From: Clostridiales bacterium VE202-01
Lineage (GTDB): Bacteria > Bacillota_I > Bacilli_A > Erysipelotrichales > Coprobacillaceae
Direction of reading: 5' to 3'
Length of the DNA stretch: 44,638 nt
Assembly (NCBI GenBank): GCA_000508865.1
Contig: BAHP02000023.1
Location: 1 to 44,638, forward strand
Shown here piece by piece: positions 8,301 to 16,531 of the stretch (position 1 is the stretch's first letter; each line of letters starts with the position of its first letter). A program made the position numbers and the translations under genes. The notes beneath the pieces were generated by a model. It ran no database searches. It had not been told where the DNA came from and saw only the letters and a program-made list of their open reading frames with translations.

Positions 8301-8957
8301 ACAGTGGATTCTTGGATGGCATTAACAGAAGCATTACAAGAAGCTAAAGATGTAATTGATAATGAAAATGCTTTAGAAAGTGATGTTGAAGAGGCTTATA
8401 AAAATTTAAGCAATGCATTTACAAGTTTGCAATTACGAGTAGATAAAACAAGATTACAAAATTTTGTTGATAGTGTAGAAGATTTGGATAAAAACAAATA
8501 TACAGATACATCATGGGCTCGATATGAATTAGTATTACAAAAAGCAAAAGATGTTTTAATAAAAGAAGATGCAACACAGTCAGAAGTAGACAGTGTATAT
8601 AATGAAATCATTAAAGCATACTTGGATTTAAGACTAAAACCAAATAAAGATGCTTTAAATGAATTAATTAATAAAGCTAGTTTATTGAATAAAGCAAATT
8701 ATAGTGAAGCATCATGGAAAGTAATGCAATCAGCATTAGAAGAAGCTAAAAATGTTTTAGTTGATCCAGAAGCAAATGAACAAGAAGTAAAAGCAGCTGT
8801 AGAAATATTAGAAGCAAGTATCGAAAAATTAGAAATGAAAACAAGTATAAAAAAAGAAGCTGTGAAAACTGGTGATACAACAAGCATGTTTAGTGCATTA
8901 GGATTGATGGCATCATTGAGTGCAGTTGCATATCTTTCAAAAAGAAGAAGAAAATAG
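5292..8957 (+). CDS. GH92 alpha-mannosidase, 3' fragment (catalytic domain, CBMs, FIVAR repeats, wall anchor)
   Basis: The frame is the true continuation of the preceding fragment; the ATG at 5292 is a family-conserved internal Met (YRMFMYPN), not a start. It holds the GH92 catalytic domain: ETNAYNM (Glu codon 6018) probably carries the general acid, and GDEDNGGMGAWYVFSALGFY (Asp codons 6366 and 6372) is the signature with the putative base. The usual NEP is NQP here (Gln codon 6240). Next come an F5/8C module (about residues 485-640), a helical linker, a CBM6/35-like module starting EKQEAENYNSHSG, a small beta domain, four FIVAR-like helical repeats (8030-8840) and a sorting region. That region has VKTGDT in place of LPXTG, a hydrophobic helix and KRRRK. 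The enzyme is thus wall-attached and multivalent for glycans. A palindromic terminator follows. Confidence 0.88.
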   Translation: MYRMFMYPNLLSENVGTNEDPEWQYSSPYGGSNTEPEIKDGKMYYNNGFWDTFRAAWPAYNIFSTDMSSELVNGLVQHYKDVEWVPRWSAPGGTYFMSGTSSDIVFADAMEKGIEFDKEDAFKSMIKNGAVVSKDDNYGRKQLTTSIFRGYTSKEQDCGFSWSMEGYINDFGIAKMAEDLGYEDEAAYYANRSLNYVNLFDKQGDNVDEMWFKGKDASGNWYGPSLYGSDIFDPLYWGENYDETNAYNMAVTVQHDGQGLANLYGGRDKLAEKLDSIFETKGEINGWGSDINGVGYGHKELKEAREVKMGQYHQSNQPANHIIYMYNYAGQPWKTQKYIRDSLQRCFIGSEVGQGMIGDEDNGGMGAWYVFSALGFYPVTVGSDEYAIGSPLFDKTTIHLDNGNDITIRANGNSKENVYIQSMTLNGETYNKNYLRHEDLMNGADIVMEMSNTPSKWGSAEDSVPTSITKGNEVADPEEDVTSKDVHVTDRITGDVYLNSASAQNIEDVKNLFDNTSDTSAKLTKDGSELIYSFTKPQYVDMITLTSAKEGKAPDSFKVYGSNDANEWQLIETRSDLEFTWSQYTRPFIIHQADKYKHYKIELTGGENLAEIELFSQLEDLNEVTLDDLKGLVAHSENVDLSNSHEEVVKLIHQRIDEAKEVINQEGVEAEKMRQVYQALQKALQAISSTSLAYEKQEAENYNSHSGIVNDGPNIGSLNPGDWVCYYDMIFESNANFFELYYSVEDFTQCDNPLIEVRLDSRDNDPIVTFVPQKTGTWKDYIYGSTMFDSSQNIQGVHDVYLTFSGDVKAGENGGLARQNVANIDWFSFKELISLDVKEMEHGKVLNEDLTVEYGKDYTINFVPDEGYVYDQILIDGKSFEGKVENNSFTLENIKKAHEIVITFKLKDEQPVNKSDLKIAVELANNITEEDLEKVVPVVVAEFKIALQEANNVLADEAASQETVDLAFSRLANAMHMLEFYKGDKTELQNLINQIEKLDVNNYTVDSWMALTEALQEAKDVIDNENALESDVEEAYKNLSNAFTSLQLRVDKTRLQNFVDSVEDLDKNKYTDTSWARYELVLQKAKDVLIKEDATQSEVDSVYNEIIKAYLDLRLKPNKDALNELINKASLLNKANYSEASWKVMQSALEEAKNVLVDPEANEQEVKAAVEILEASIEKLEMKTSIKKEAVKTGDTTSMFSALGLMASLSAVAYLSKRRRK

Positions 8958-9011
8958 TTTTTAAATTATTGGAGGGGTAGGTCTAAAATTTATAAATAAA
9001 TTAGACCAAAC

Positions 9012-9047
9012 AAAAAGTACCATTTGATATCAAATGGTACTTTTTTG
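9012..9047 (+). terminator. Terminator of the GH92 gene
   Basis: A perfect 15-bp palindromic stem (AAAAAGTACCATTTG, loop ATAT, reverse complement) is followed by further T. The flanking A and T runs mean it could work in both directions. A second small inverted repeat, GGTCTAA/TTAGACC (8980-9007), precedes it. Confidence 0.9.
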
Positions 9048-9570
9048 TCTTATAGAAAATAAGATTCTTTTTGAAAGAAAAATTTAATTATATGGATGTA
9101 GATACAGGTTAGATTTTTGGGGTTATAAAATATATCTTAATTTTTAAATAAAGAAATATGTAAAATTTTAATTTAAGAAATCATATTAGTAGAATATTAC
9201 GATATGATGTTTCAATTAACTTAGGAAGGGGTTATCCTATATGTTGTTTTATTTAGATTAAGTTATTGTATTAGATAATAATTTGCTTTAAATATTTTTA
9301 TTTTATAAATGAAAAATGACAAGCCGGGAAATTACTTGCCATTTTTCTTTATTAGTTATCAGGGAAAGGATACTAATAATTACATGATATCAAAGAAGGA
9401 TATCTTTATGATTTTGTAGTCAATATTATATTGAAGGGAAAATCGAATATTTCTTTTGACTACATTGTTAGTATAGAATTAAAGAATGGTAATAATATAT
9501 CAAAAATATCTTAAAATATGTGATAATAATTTTTAGTGATAGTAATGGTACTATTTTAAATTGTCGAAAT
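9048..9570. other. Gene-free AT-rich region with one terminator-like hairpin
   Basis: I see no coding frame with a ribosome site in about 520 bp. The one structured element is at 9312-9347: AAAAATGACAAG, loop CCGGGAAATTA, CTTGCCATTTTT, one A/C mismatch in a 12-bp stem, then a T-rich tract. It looks like an intrinsic terminator, yet no plus-strand gene lies between it and the terminator at 9012. It may end a small untranslated transcript or be a relic of a deleted gene. Confidence 0.5.
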
Positions 9571-9576
9571 TTAGTG

Positions 9577-9800
9577 TATAATACAGCTGATGGAGAGTAG
9601 CATCAGTTCGCTTGATATTAAAGAACGACTATTTTTTAAGAATTGTTTGGTATTCCTTCAGGTTATATTATAAGAAAACAATTCTGTAGTACTCGGGGTT
9701 GTTTTGATTAAGAAATTGTAATATTTAAAGAATGCAAAATGTAGAATTGATAATGAAATATGTTATTAAAAATTTTACTTTTTTTGTGAAAGGAAAAATT
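9577..9800 (+). promoter_or_regulatory. Promoter and structured 5' leader of the fumarase genes
   Basis: TATAAT at 9577-9582 is directly preceded by TG; no good -35 box is seen. The leader that would follow is about 210 nt and folds well. Hairpin one is CTGATG (9587-9592) with CATCAG (9601-9606), closing the 8-nt loop GAGAGTAG. A weak hairpin pairs GTTC with GAAC (9606-9626). Hairpin three has a perfect 10-bp stem, AGAATTGTTT (9639-9648) with AAACAATTCT (9676-9685). Five loop-one bases, GAGTA (9595-9599), can pair with TACTC (9690-9694), a possible pseudoknot. I cannot assign it to a known riboswitch class, and no terminator stem is obvious before the start codon. Confidence 0.4.
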
Positions 9801-10643
9801 ATGCGAGAAATAAAATGTATAGATATTATTGAAAAGGTTAAGCAGTTGTGTATTGAAGCAGCGTGTGATTTACCTGACGATGTTTTAAATGCACTTATTA
9901 ATAAAAAAAATGAAGAAGATTATTCTTTGGCTAAAAAAACACTCGATGTTTTGATAGATAATGCTGATCTAGCCCGTGAAAATATGATGCCGATTTGTCA
10001 AGATACAGGGATGGCATTTGTTTATGTGACGATGGGCCAAGAGGTACATATTGATGGTGATTTAAAAGAAGCTATTAATGAAGGGGTTCGCCAAGGATAT
10101 CAAGAAGGATATTTACGGAAATCGGTTGTTGACGATCCACTATTTGATCGTATCAATACTAAGGATAATACACCAGCGATTATTTATTTTGATATCGTAA
10201 CAGGTGATGAATTTAAAATTGTTGTTGCTCCAAAAGGTTTTGGTTCAGAAAATATGTCACAGATAAAGATGTTAAAACCAAGTGATGGAGTACAAGGGGT
10301 TAAAGATTTTGTTTTAAAAGTCGTTAATGATGCGGGACCAAATGCTTGTCCGCCAATGGTAATTGGTGTTGGAATAGGAGGATCATTTGATAAAGTAACG
10401 TTGCTTTCAAAGCAGGCGATGATGCGTGAAATAGGGAGTCATCATCCCGATTCACGTTATGCTGATTTAGAAACAGAACTTTTAGAAATGATAAATGCGA
10501 CAGGAATTGGACCAGCTGGATATGGTGGTAAGACAACAGCTTTATCACTTAATATTGAAACTCATCCAACACATATTGCAGGGATGCCGGTTGCTGTTAG
10601 TATTTGTTGTCATGTGGCACGTCATAAGGAGGCTAGTTTATGA
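9801..10643 (+). CDS. Class I fumarate hydratase, alpha subunit
   Basis: This 280-residue protein is the N-terminal-type subunit of the oxygen-labile [4Fe-4S] fumarase/L-tartrate dehydratase family, which interconverts fumarate and malate. Conserved cluster-binding Cys positions are visible in PICQDTG, NACPPMV and ISICCHVARH, and GGSFDK and GPAGYGGKTTAL are family motifs. ATG 9801 (MREIKCIDIIEKV) is chosen because GAAAGGA lies just upstream; the longer frame from 9732 adds a low-complexity N-terminus without a ribosome site. It overlaps the beta-subunit gene by 4 nt (ATGA), so the two are translationally coupled. Tartrate or mesaconate as substrate cannot be excluded from sequence alone, but fumarate is the default for a stand-alone pair. 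Confidence 0.9.
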   Translation: MREIKCIDIIEKVKQLCIEAACDLPDDVLNALINKKNEEDYSLAKKTLDVLIDNADLARENMMPICQDTGMAFVYVTMGQEVHIDGDLKEAINEGVRQGYQEGYLRKSVVDDPLFDRINTKDNTPAIIYFDIVTGDEFKIVVAPKGFGSENMSQIKMLKPSDGVQGVKDFVLKVVNDAGPNACPPMVIGVGIGGSFDKVTLLSKQAMMREIGSHHPDSRYADLETELLEMINATGIGPAGYGGKTTALSLNIETHPTHIAGMPVAVSICCHVARHKEASL

Positions 10644-11194
10644 TAAAGTTAACAACACCACTTACAGTTGAAAAAATAAAACAATTGCATGCTGGTGATG
10701 AGGTGATGCTTAGCGGTATTGTTTATACTGGTCGCGATGCGGCTCATAAGCGATTAATGAGTCTAATCGAAGAAGGAAAAGAATTGCCATTTCCACTTAT
10801 GGATCAAGTCATTTTTTATGTTGGACCTACTCCGAGTAAACCAGGAAAGGTCTTTGGTAGTGGGGGACCTACGACATCAGGAAGAATGGATGCTTATGCG
10901 CCAACATTGATCAAACTTGGTTTACGTTCAATGATTGGAAAAGGTTATCGTCTTCAAAGTGTTAAAGATGCAATTGTTGAAAATAATGGTGTTTATTTTG
11001 GAGCGATTGGTGGTGCTGGAGCACTAATGTCAAATTGTATCAAGAAATGTGAAATAATTGCATTTGATGATTTAGGTCCTGAAGCAATTCGGAGATTAGA
11101 AGTAGAAGATATGCCATTAGTAGTTATTATTGATAGTTATGGTAATGATCAGTACATTTTAGGTAGAAATGATTATTTAAATATGAGTAAATAA
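10640..11194 (+). CDS. Class I fumarate hydratase, beta subunit
   Basis: This 184-residue protein corresponds to the C-terminal (swivelling) domain of class I fumarases, encoded as a separate subunit as in many anaerobes. The motif FYVGPTPSKPGKVFGSGGPT and the TSGRMDAYAP segment are characteristic of the substrate-binding part. It starts at an ATG overlapping the alpha stop and is preceded by AAGGAGG within the alpha coding end. No further TCA-cycle gene is adjacent, so the enzyme probably serves a fumarate/malate branch or aspartate-to-fumarate metabolism rather than a cycle. The VanY-type gene 18 bp downstream may be read through from the same transcript. Confidence 0.9.
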   Translation: MIKLTTPLTVEKIKQLHAGDEVMLSGIVYTGRDAAHKRLMSLIEEGKELPFPLMDQVIFYVGPTPSKPGKVFGSGGPTTSGRMDAYAPTLIKLGLRSMIGKGYRLQSVKDAIVENNGVYFGAIGGAGALMSNCIKKCEIIAFDDLGPEAIRRLEVEDMPLVVIIDSYGNDQYILGRNDYLNMSK

Positions 11195-11212
11195 GTTAGG
11201 AGTAATGTTATA

Positions 11213-12460
11213 ATGTTTAAAAAAAGAAGAGATTATTCATATTATAGTTCATATAACAGCGGTCATAGAAGTCGTTTAAAAGTAGGACGAGTTGCAATCG
11301 TTGCAGTGATTGCTGTAATTTTGATTGTAGGGGTAACAACTTTTTTAAATTTAAATCGAATTAAATTGTTAGTGAAAGGATATTCTTTTTCTCAAACAAG
11401 TGAAATTTTATCTTTACCAAAAGAAGATGAAGAAGAAATCATATCTCATGATAAGATGGATCATATCACTAATTGGATCAACGAGTCATCTAAAGTTACA
11501 TTATATGATGAATACGAAAAGTATTTAGGAATGAATAAGAAGATGGAATATGCTGATGTAGTAGCATATGTTGATAACTTATTTGAAAGTCAGGTACCAA
11601 AGTTAAAAAGTATGGGCTATACTGAAAAATTGATTTGGAATTTAATCGATGAAGGAGCTCTACAAGACGATTTTCAATATTTGATCGATCATAAATACAC
11701 AGCTAGTGATCTAGCACCATATCGTAAGGTAAAGGGTTATAAACTTCAAAATTTAGAAGCTTATATGAATGCATATAGTATCTATAATAATTATAATTAT
11801 GCAGTTTGTATTACTAATTATCCATTTATTATTTCAAGCAACGGGGAACCAGCAGATAAATATACAATTACTAATCCAGATAATTTATTAACATTAGTAA
11901 AGAAAGGATTTTATTTACCAGAAGATTATGAACCTGAATTAGTTGATCCAGAAATTCCAGTTGCGCCTGATTGTCAAAATTCAAAAATGACCAAAGAAAC
12001 ATCTGCAGCTTTAACGAAGATGTATGAGGCAGCTAAAAAAGAAGGACTCGAATTAGTCTTAAATAGTGCTTATCGTTCATATCAAACTCAAGTTGAGACA
12101 ATGGCTGATTTTGTAAAACGCTACAATACCCAATATGCCAATGAATATGTTGCTCAGCCTGGAGCAAGTGAGCATCAAACAGGATTAGGAATTGATTTAA
12201 CAGCCCAAAGTGTTGTTGAAGGTAAACGAATTACTTTTGGTGATACTGATGAATATAAATGGGTAATCAAAAACTGTTCTAAGTATGGATTTATCATTCG
12301 TTTTGAAGATGGAACTGACGGGATTACGGGAATTGCTCACGAACCTTGGCACTTACGATATGTTGGTGAAGATGTAGCAAAAGAAATCGTAGAAAAAGGC
12401 TGGACTTTTGAAGAATATTGTTTATATAATAATGTTATGCCAGAAGTGAAGAAACAATAA
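11213..12460 (+). CDS. Membrane-anchored D-alanyl-D-alanine carboxypeptidase (VanY/DacY, M15B)
   Basis: The 415-residue protein has a basic, Tyr/Ser-rich N-terminus, one membrane helix at about residues 23-45 (VAIVAVIAVILIVGVTTFL), a long extracellular linker domain, and a C-terminal peptidase M15B (VanY) domain. The signature elements are NSAYRSYQTQ, GASEHQTGLGIDL (His and Asp zinc ligands) and EPWHLRYVG (catalytic Glu and third zinc ligand His). Such enzymes trim the terminal D-Ala from peptidoglycan stem peptides on the outer face of the membrane. TAGGAGT lies 10 bases before ATG 11213. It is not in a glycopeptide-resistance cluster (no vanHAX nearby), so a housekeeping role is more likely. 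Confidence 0.92.
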   Translation: MFKKRRDYSYYSSYNSGHRSRLKVGRVAIVAVIAVILIVGVTTFLNLNRIKLLVKGYSFSQTSEILSLPKEDEEEIISHDKMDHITNWINESSKVTLYDEYEKYLGMNKKMEYADVVAYVDNLFESQVPKLKSMGYTEKLIWNLIDEGALQDDFQYLIDHKYTASDLAPYRKVKGYKLQNLEAYMNAYSIYNNYNYAVCITNYPFIISSNGEPADKYTITNPDNLLTLVKKGFYLPEDYEPELVDPEIPVAPDCQNSKMTKETSAALTKMYEAAKKEGLELVLNSAYRSYQTQVETMADFVKRYNTQYANEYVAQPGASEHQTGLGIDLTAQSVVEGKRITFGDTDEYKWVIKNCSKYGFIIRFEDGTDGITGIAHEPWHLRYVGEDVAKEIVEKGWTFEEYCLYNNVMPEVKKQ

Positions 12461-12487
12461 TCTAGAGAATTTCTCTAGATTATTTTA
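12456..12487 (+). terminator. Hairpin terminator after the VanY-type gene
   Basis: AATCTAGAGA and TCTCTAGATT form a perfect 10-bp stem followed by only four T. It lies directly before the ribosome site of the radical SAM gene, so termination may be partial. Confidence 0.65.
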
Positions 12488-12500
12488 ATGAGGTAAATAA

Positions 12501-14132
12501 ATGAAAATATTGATTACAACTTTAAACTCAAAATATATTCATAAGTCGCTGGCGTTACGGCTTTTATATGTAGCCACTAAAGATTATCATGATGTGGACT
12601 TTAAAGAATATACGATCAAAGAGGATCTTGAAAAAATCGTAGATGATATTATTTCTATGGAGATCCAGGTATTAGCTATCAGTGTCTATATTTGGAATGT
12701 TGATTTAATTAAAGAATTATGTGTTAAGTTGAAAAAAAGAAATAAGCATTTGATTATTGTTTTAGGTGGGCCTGAAGTTAGTTATGAAATAGATTATTTT
12801 TTAGATAATTTTGAAATAGATTATGTTATTAGTGGTGAAGGTGAAGTTGCTTTTAAACAATTATTGGATTGTTTAAAGAACCAGCAGGAAATTGCTGTAC
12901 AAGGCATTAGTAGAAAAGATAAACGTGATTATCGACAAACGCACCCGGTTGATCTGCAGTATTTACAGACACTTGATTCCCCCTATTTATTAGCACGAGA
13001 TTTGGCTGATATGTCAAAAAGAGTTTTATATTTTGAAACAAGTCGCGGCTGTCCGTATCAGTGTCAGTACTGTTTATCATCATTAGAAAAAGGATTACGC
13101 TTTTTTAGTCTCGATTATTTAAAAGAGCAGTTAGATTTATTGATGGCAACTGATGTAAAAATAATTAAGTTGTTAGACCGAAGTTTCAATGCTAAAACTG
13201 AGCATGCTCTTGCGATATTGGAACATATATTCAAACATTATCGTCCAGGAATACAATTCCAGTTTGAAATCAATGGTGATGTTTTGGATCAAAGAATTAT
13301 TGATTATATTAATGAATATGCCCCAGATGGTCTGCTTAGGTTTGAAATAGGGATTCAATCGACTTATGAACCTACTAATGAAATAGTTAAAAGATATCAG
13401 AATTTTGAACGCTTAAGTGAAGTTATCAGACAGTTGCAAACTAATGATAAAATAGATTTTCATTTAGATTTAATTGCCGGTTTACCGCTGGAAAATTTAG
13501 AAAGATTTGCTAAATCATTTGATGATGTATTTAGCTTTTATCCTAAAGAATTACAACTCGGATTTTTGAAGCTTCTTCGTGGTACTAGTTTGCGAAAAGA
13601 AGCCAAAAAATATGGTTATGTATATGATGAAAATCCCCCTTATGAATTGCTTTACAGTAACGATCTATCAAAAGAGGATATTGTTAAAATCCATTTAGCA
13701 GAAGATATGTTAGAAAAATATTGGAATAGTGGTAAGATGAAGATCACGATGAATAAAGTGATGAGAAAAGCTGCTTCACCGTTTTATTTCTTTTTAGATC
13801 TGGGAAATTATTATCAGCTTCATCATTTTAAAAGAATCGGTTATCAAAATGATGAATTATTTAAATACTTAAATGAGTATTTAAAAGGTGAGTATTTAGA
13901 TGAATTGATTGAAGATTATTTGCTTTTAACAAAAATCAAACCTAAAAGATGGTGGAAAACAACTCTTAATAAAGAAAGAAGTCGAATAATAATGCATAAA
14001 TTAATTGAAAAATATAATTTAAATCAAGAAGATTTATTTAGATATAGTATTATTGAGGAACTTAGAGACTGTTATATAGTAGCGACATATAAAAACTATC
14101 AGCCAGTAATCAAAAAATACCCTAAGATATAA
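12501..14132 (+). CDS. B12-binding domain radical SAM protein (DUF4080)
   Basis: This 543-residue protein has three visible parts. Residues 1-130 form a cobalamin-binding Rossmann domain (LGGPEVSYE, YVISGEGEVAF). Residues about 170-380 form a radical SAM barrel with the cluster motif CPYQCQYC (CxxxCxxC). The C-terminal region of about 140 residues matches the DUF4080 tail commonly fused to this subgroup. The family uses a [4Fe-4S] cluster and S-adenosylmethionine to start radical chemistry, often methylation; the substrate of this subgroup is not known. No partner gene is adjacent. GAGGT precedes ATG 12501. Confidence 0.88.
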   Translation: MKILITTLNSKYIHKSLALRLLYVATKDYHDVDFKEYTIKEDLEKIVDDIISMEIQVLAISVYIWNVDLIKELCVKLKKRNKHLIIVLGGPEVSYEIDYFLDNFEIDYVISGEGEVAFKQLLDCLKNQQEIAVQGISRKDKRDYRQTHPVDLQYLQTLDSPYLLARDLADMSKRVLYFETSRGCPYQCQYCLSSLEKGLRFFSLDYLKEQLDLLMATDVKIIKLLDRSFNAKTEHALAILEHIFKHYRPGIQFQFEINGDVLDQRIIDYINEYAPDGLLRFEIGIQSTYEPTNEIVKRYQNFERLSEVIRQLQTNDKIDFHLDLIAGLPLENLERFAKSFDDVFSFYPKELQLGFLKLLRGTSLRKEAKKYGYVYDENPPYELLYSNDLSKEDIVKIHLAEDMLEKYWNSGKMKITMNKVMRKAASPFYFFLDLGNYYQLHHFKRIGYQNDELFKYLNEYLKGEYLDELIEDYLLLTKIKPKRWWKTTLNKERSRIIMHKLIEKYNLNQEDLFRYSIIEELRDCYIVATYKNYQPVIKKYPKI

Positions 14133-14147
14133 TTTTTATCTTAGGGT
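14119..14147 (+). terminator. Hairpin at the end of the radical SAM gene
   Basis: ACCCTAAGATA and TATCTTAGGGT pair perfectly over 11 bp. The left arm encodes the last codons of the gene. The T tract after it is poor, so it may act mainly as an RNA 3'-end stabiliser. Confidence 0.55.
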
Positions 14148-14227
14148 TAAATCTTGCTAGTGATAGTGTATTTTAAATGATTTTTTGTTTCAGGTAAGTT
14201 ATACTGAATATGCGTGGAGGAAAAAAT

Positions 14228-16531
14228 ATGATAGAAAATATAAGAAAAAGAGATGGCCGTTTAGTATCTTTTGAAACAGATAAAATAGCCGGAGCTATTT
14301 ATAAGGCTTTTGAGGCTTGTGGTGGTAAATATGAATTAAAAACTGCAATTGATATTGCAAAAATGGTGGAAAATAAGTTAGAAAAAAAGAAAAGTGCGTT
14401 GCCAACTGTTGAACTTGTTCAAGATACGGTTGAAGAAGTGCTGATTGAACAAGGATATGTTCGCGTAGCTAAGGCGTATATTTTATATCGAGCTAATCGT
14501 ACGCGAGAAAGAGATATGCGATCACGATTAATGAAAACGTTTGAAGAAATAACATTTGCCGATAGTAAAGATAGTGATTTAAAAAGAGAAAATGCTAATG
14601 TTAATGCTGATGCACCGATGGGAACGATGCTAAAATATGGGGCTGAGGCGGCAAAACAGTTTAATGAAATGTTTGTGTTAAATCCTAAACATGCGCGTGC
14701 TCATATTAATGGTGATATTCATATTCATGATATGGATTTTTTGACTTTGACAACAACCTGTTGTCAAATTGATATTGTTAAATTGTTTGAAAAAGGATTT
14801 TCTACAGGACATGGAGTTTTAAGGGAACCTAATAGCATTAGTGTTTATGCAGCTCTTGCTTGTATTGCCATCCAGTCAAATCAAAATGATCAACATGGCG
14901 GGCAAGCTATTCCTAATTTTGATTATGGGATGGCACCAGGAGTTAAAAAGTCTTATATAAAACATTTTTATGATAATCTTGCTAAAGCCATAACTTTGCT
15001 TGCAAAATTGGATGGTGATAAAATCGTTGTTTCTGTTAAGGAACAAATACAGTTACAGCCGACTTTAGATGTTGATCTAAAATTTAATCAAATGCTAAAA
15101 GAAATTTTAATTGCGAATAATATTGATGAATCGATACTTGATGAAATCATTGATTTTACAATTTCAAGTGCTTATAAAGAAACAGATAAAGAAACTTATC
15201 AGGCAATGGAAGCCTTTATTCATAATTTGAACACGATGCATTCAAGGGCTGGGGCGCAAGTACCATTTAGTTCCATAAATTATGGTATGGATACATCAAG
15301 TGAAGGTAGAATGGTAATGCGTAATATTTTATTAGCTACAGAAGCGGGCTTAGGGCATGGTGAAACACCGATCTTCCCAATTCAAATTTTTAGAGTTAAA
15401 GAAGGGATTAATTATAATGAAGGAGAGCCAAATTATGATTTGTTTAAATTAGCATGTAAAACCTCTGCAAAACGGTTATTTCCTAATTTTTCGTTTATTG
15501 ATGCGCCTTTCAATCGACAATATTATAAAGGTACGCCAGAAACGGAAATTGCCTATATGGGATGTAGAACAAGAGTTATGGGAAATGTTTATGATAAAGA
15601 GAAAGAAATTAGTTTTGGGCGTGGTAATTTAAGCTTTACATCAATTAATTTACCAAGACTAGCAATTTATGCTAATGGCGATGTTAATAAATTTTTTGAT
15701 AAATTAGATGAGATGTTAGAGTTGTGTATTCAACAGCTTCTAGAACGTTTTGAAATTCAATGCCGTCGTAAAGTTAGAAACTATCCTTTTTTAATGGGGC
15801 AAGGTGTTTGGCTAGATAGTGATAAATTGAAAGCGGATGATGAAGTTCGTGAAGTTTTAAAGCATGGGACATTGACGGTAGGTTTTATCGGGCTTGCTGA
15901 AACTTTAAAATCTTTAATTGGTGTTCACCATGGTGAAAGTGAGCAAGCTCAAGTTCTAGGACTGCAGATAGTTGGACATATGTCTAAAGCAATGGAAGCG
16001 GCGACAAAGAAATATAATTTGAACTTTAGTTTGATTGCAACACCAGCCGAAGGATTGTCAGGTCGTTTTGTGAGAATGGATAGAAAACTGTTTGGAAAAT
16101 TAGAAGGAATTACAGATCGAGATTACTATACTAATAGTTTTCATATTCCGGTGTATTATCCTATTAGTGCTTTTAAGAAAATAAAATTAGAAGGACCATA
16201 TCATGCTTTAACTAATGGTGGACATATAAGTTATGTAGAAATGGATGGTGATCCAACTAAAAATTTAGCGGCGTTTGAAAAAATAGTTAGAGCGATGCAT
16301 GATAACGGAATTGGATATGGAGCAATAAACCATCCTGTAGATCGTGATCCTGTTTGTGGTTATAATGGAATTATTGATGATATTTGTCCGTTGTGTGGAA
16401 GAAGTGAAGAAGAACATCATGGTTTTGAAAGAATTCGTCGTATTACCGGTTATTTAGTTGGAACTTTAGAACGATTTAATGATGGAAAAAAAGCTGAAGA
16501 ACAAGAGCGCGTTAAACACGGTATTGAATAA
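14228..16531 (+). CDS. nrdD: Anaerobic (class III) ribonucleoside-triphosphate reductase
   Basis: The 767-residue enzyme reduces ribonucleoside triphosphates to deoxy forms using a glycyl radical generated by NrdG. An ATP-cone regulatory domain occupies about residues 1-95 (IRKRDGRLVSFETDKI). The catalytic ten-stranded barrel follows, with DIHIHDMDF and STGHGVLREP. At the C-terminus are the zinc-region motif VCGYNGIIDDICPLCG and the glycyl-radical loop RRITGYLVG, with Gly near residue 741. Only three Cys are seen in the zinc region: the position before PVC is Asp rather than Cys, which may be a subgroup feature. ATG 14228 is preferred because GGAGG (14216-14220) is spaced correctly; the 14210 ATG would precede it. 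The stop overlaps the nrdG start by one base. Confidence 0.96.
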   Translation: MIENIRKRDGRLVSFETDKIAGAIYKAFEACGGKYELKTAIDIAKMVENKLEKKKSALPTVELVQDTVEEVLIEQGYVRVAKAYILYRANRTRERDMRSRLMKTFEEITFADSKDSDLKRENANVNADAPMGTMLKYGAEAAKQFNEMFVLNPKHARAHINGDIHIHDMDFLTLTTTCCQIDIVKLFEKGFSTGHGVLREPNSISVYAALACIAIQSNQNDQHGGQAIPNFDYGMAPGVKKSYIKHFYDNLAKAITLLAKLDGDKIVVSVKEQIQLQPTLDVDLKFNQMLKEILIANNIDESILDEIIDFTISSAYKETDKETYQAMEAFIHNLNTMHSRAGAQVPFSSINYGMDTSSEGRMVMRNILLATEAGLGHGETPIFPIQIFRVKEGINYNEGEPNYDLFKLACKTSAKRLFPNFSFIDAPFNRQYYKGTPETEIAYMGCRTRVMGNVYDKEKEISFGRGNLSFTSINLPRLAIYANGDVNKFFDKLDEMLELCIQQLLERFEIQCRRKVRNYPFLMGQGVWLDSDKLKADDEVREVLKHGTLTVGFIGLAETLKSLIGVHHGESEQAQVLGLQIVGHMSKAMEAATKKYNLNFSLIATPAEGLSGRFVRMDRKLFGKLEGITDRDYYTNSFHIPVYYPISAFKKIKLEGPYHALTNGGHISYVEMDGDPTKNLAAFEKIVRAMHDNGIGYGAINHPVDRDPVCGYNGIIDDICPLCGRSEEEHHGFERIRRITGYLVGTLERFNDGKKAEEQERVKHGIE

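Noticed and set aside
8030-8840. Tandem DNA repeats or CRISPR-like array
   Set aside because: The periodicity comes from four diverged FIVAR-like protein repeats; the DNA units are not identical and there are no spacers.
9592-9610. Match of GGAGAGTAG plus TTCGC in the fumarase leader to the start of tetrahydrofolate riboswitches
   Set aside because: The 3' half of that aptamer (the GGGATG region and the closing GCTCC strand) is absent, the gene downstream is not folate-related, and here the bases form a local hairpin loop.
9583-9800. T-box leader
   Set aside because: A GAGAGTAG-like element near the 5' end suggested one, but the conserved GGTGGNACC T-box and an antiterminator/terminator pair are missing.
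9732-9800. Longer N-terminus for the fumarase alpha subunit
   Set aside because: The extra 23 residues are low-complexity and not part of the family; a good ribosome site precedes the ATG at 9801.
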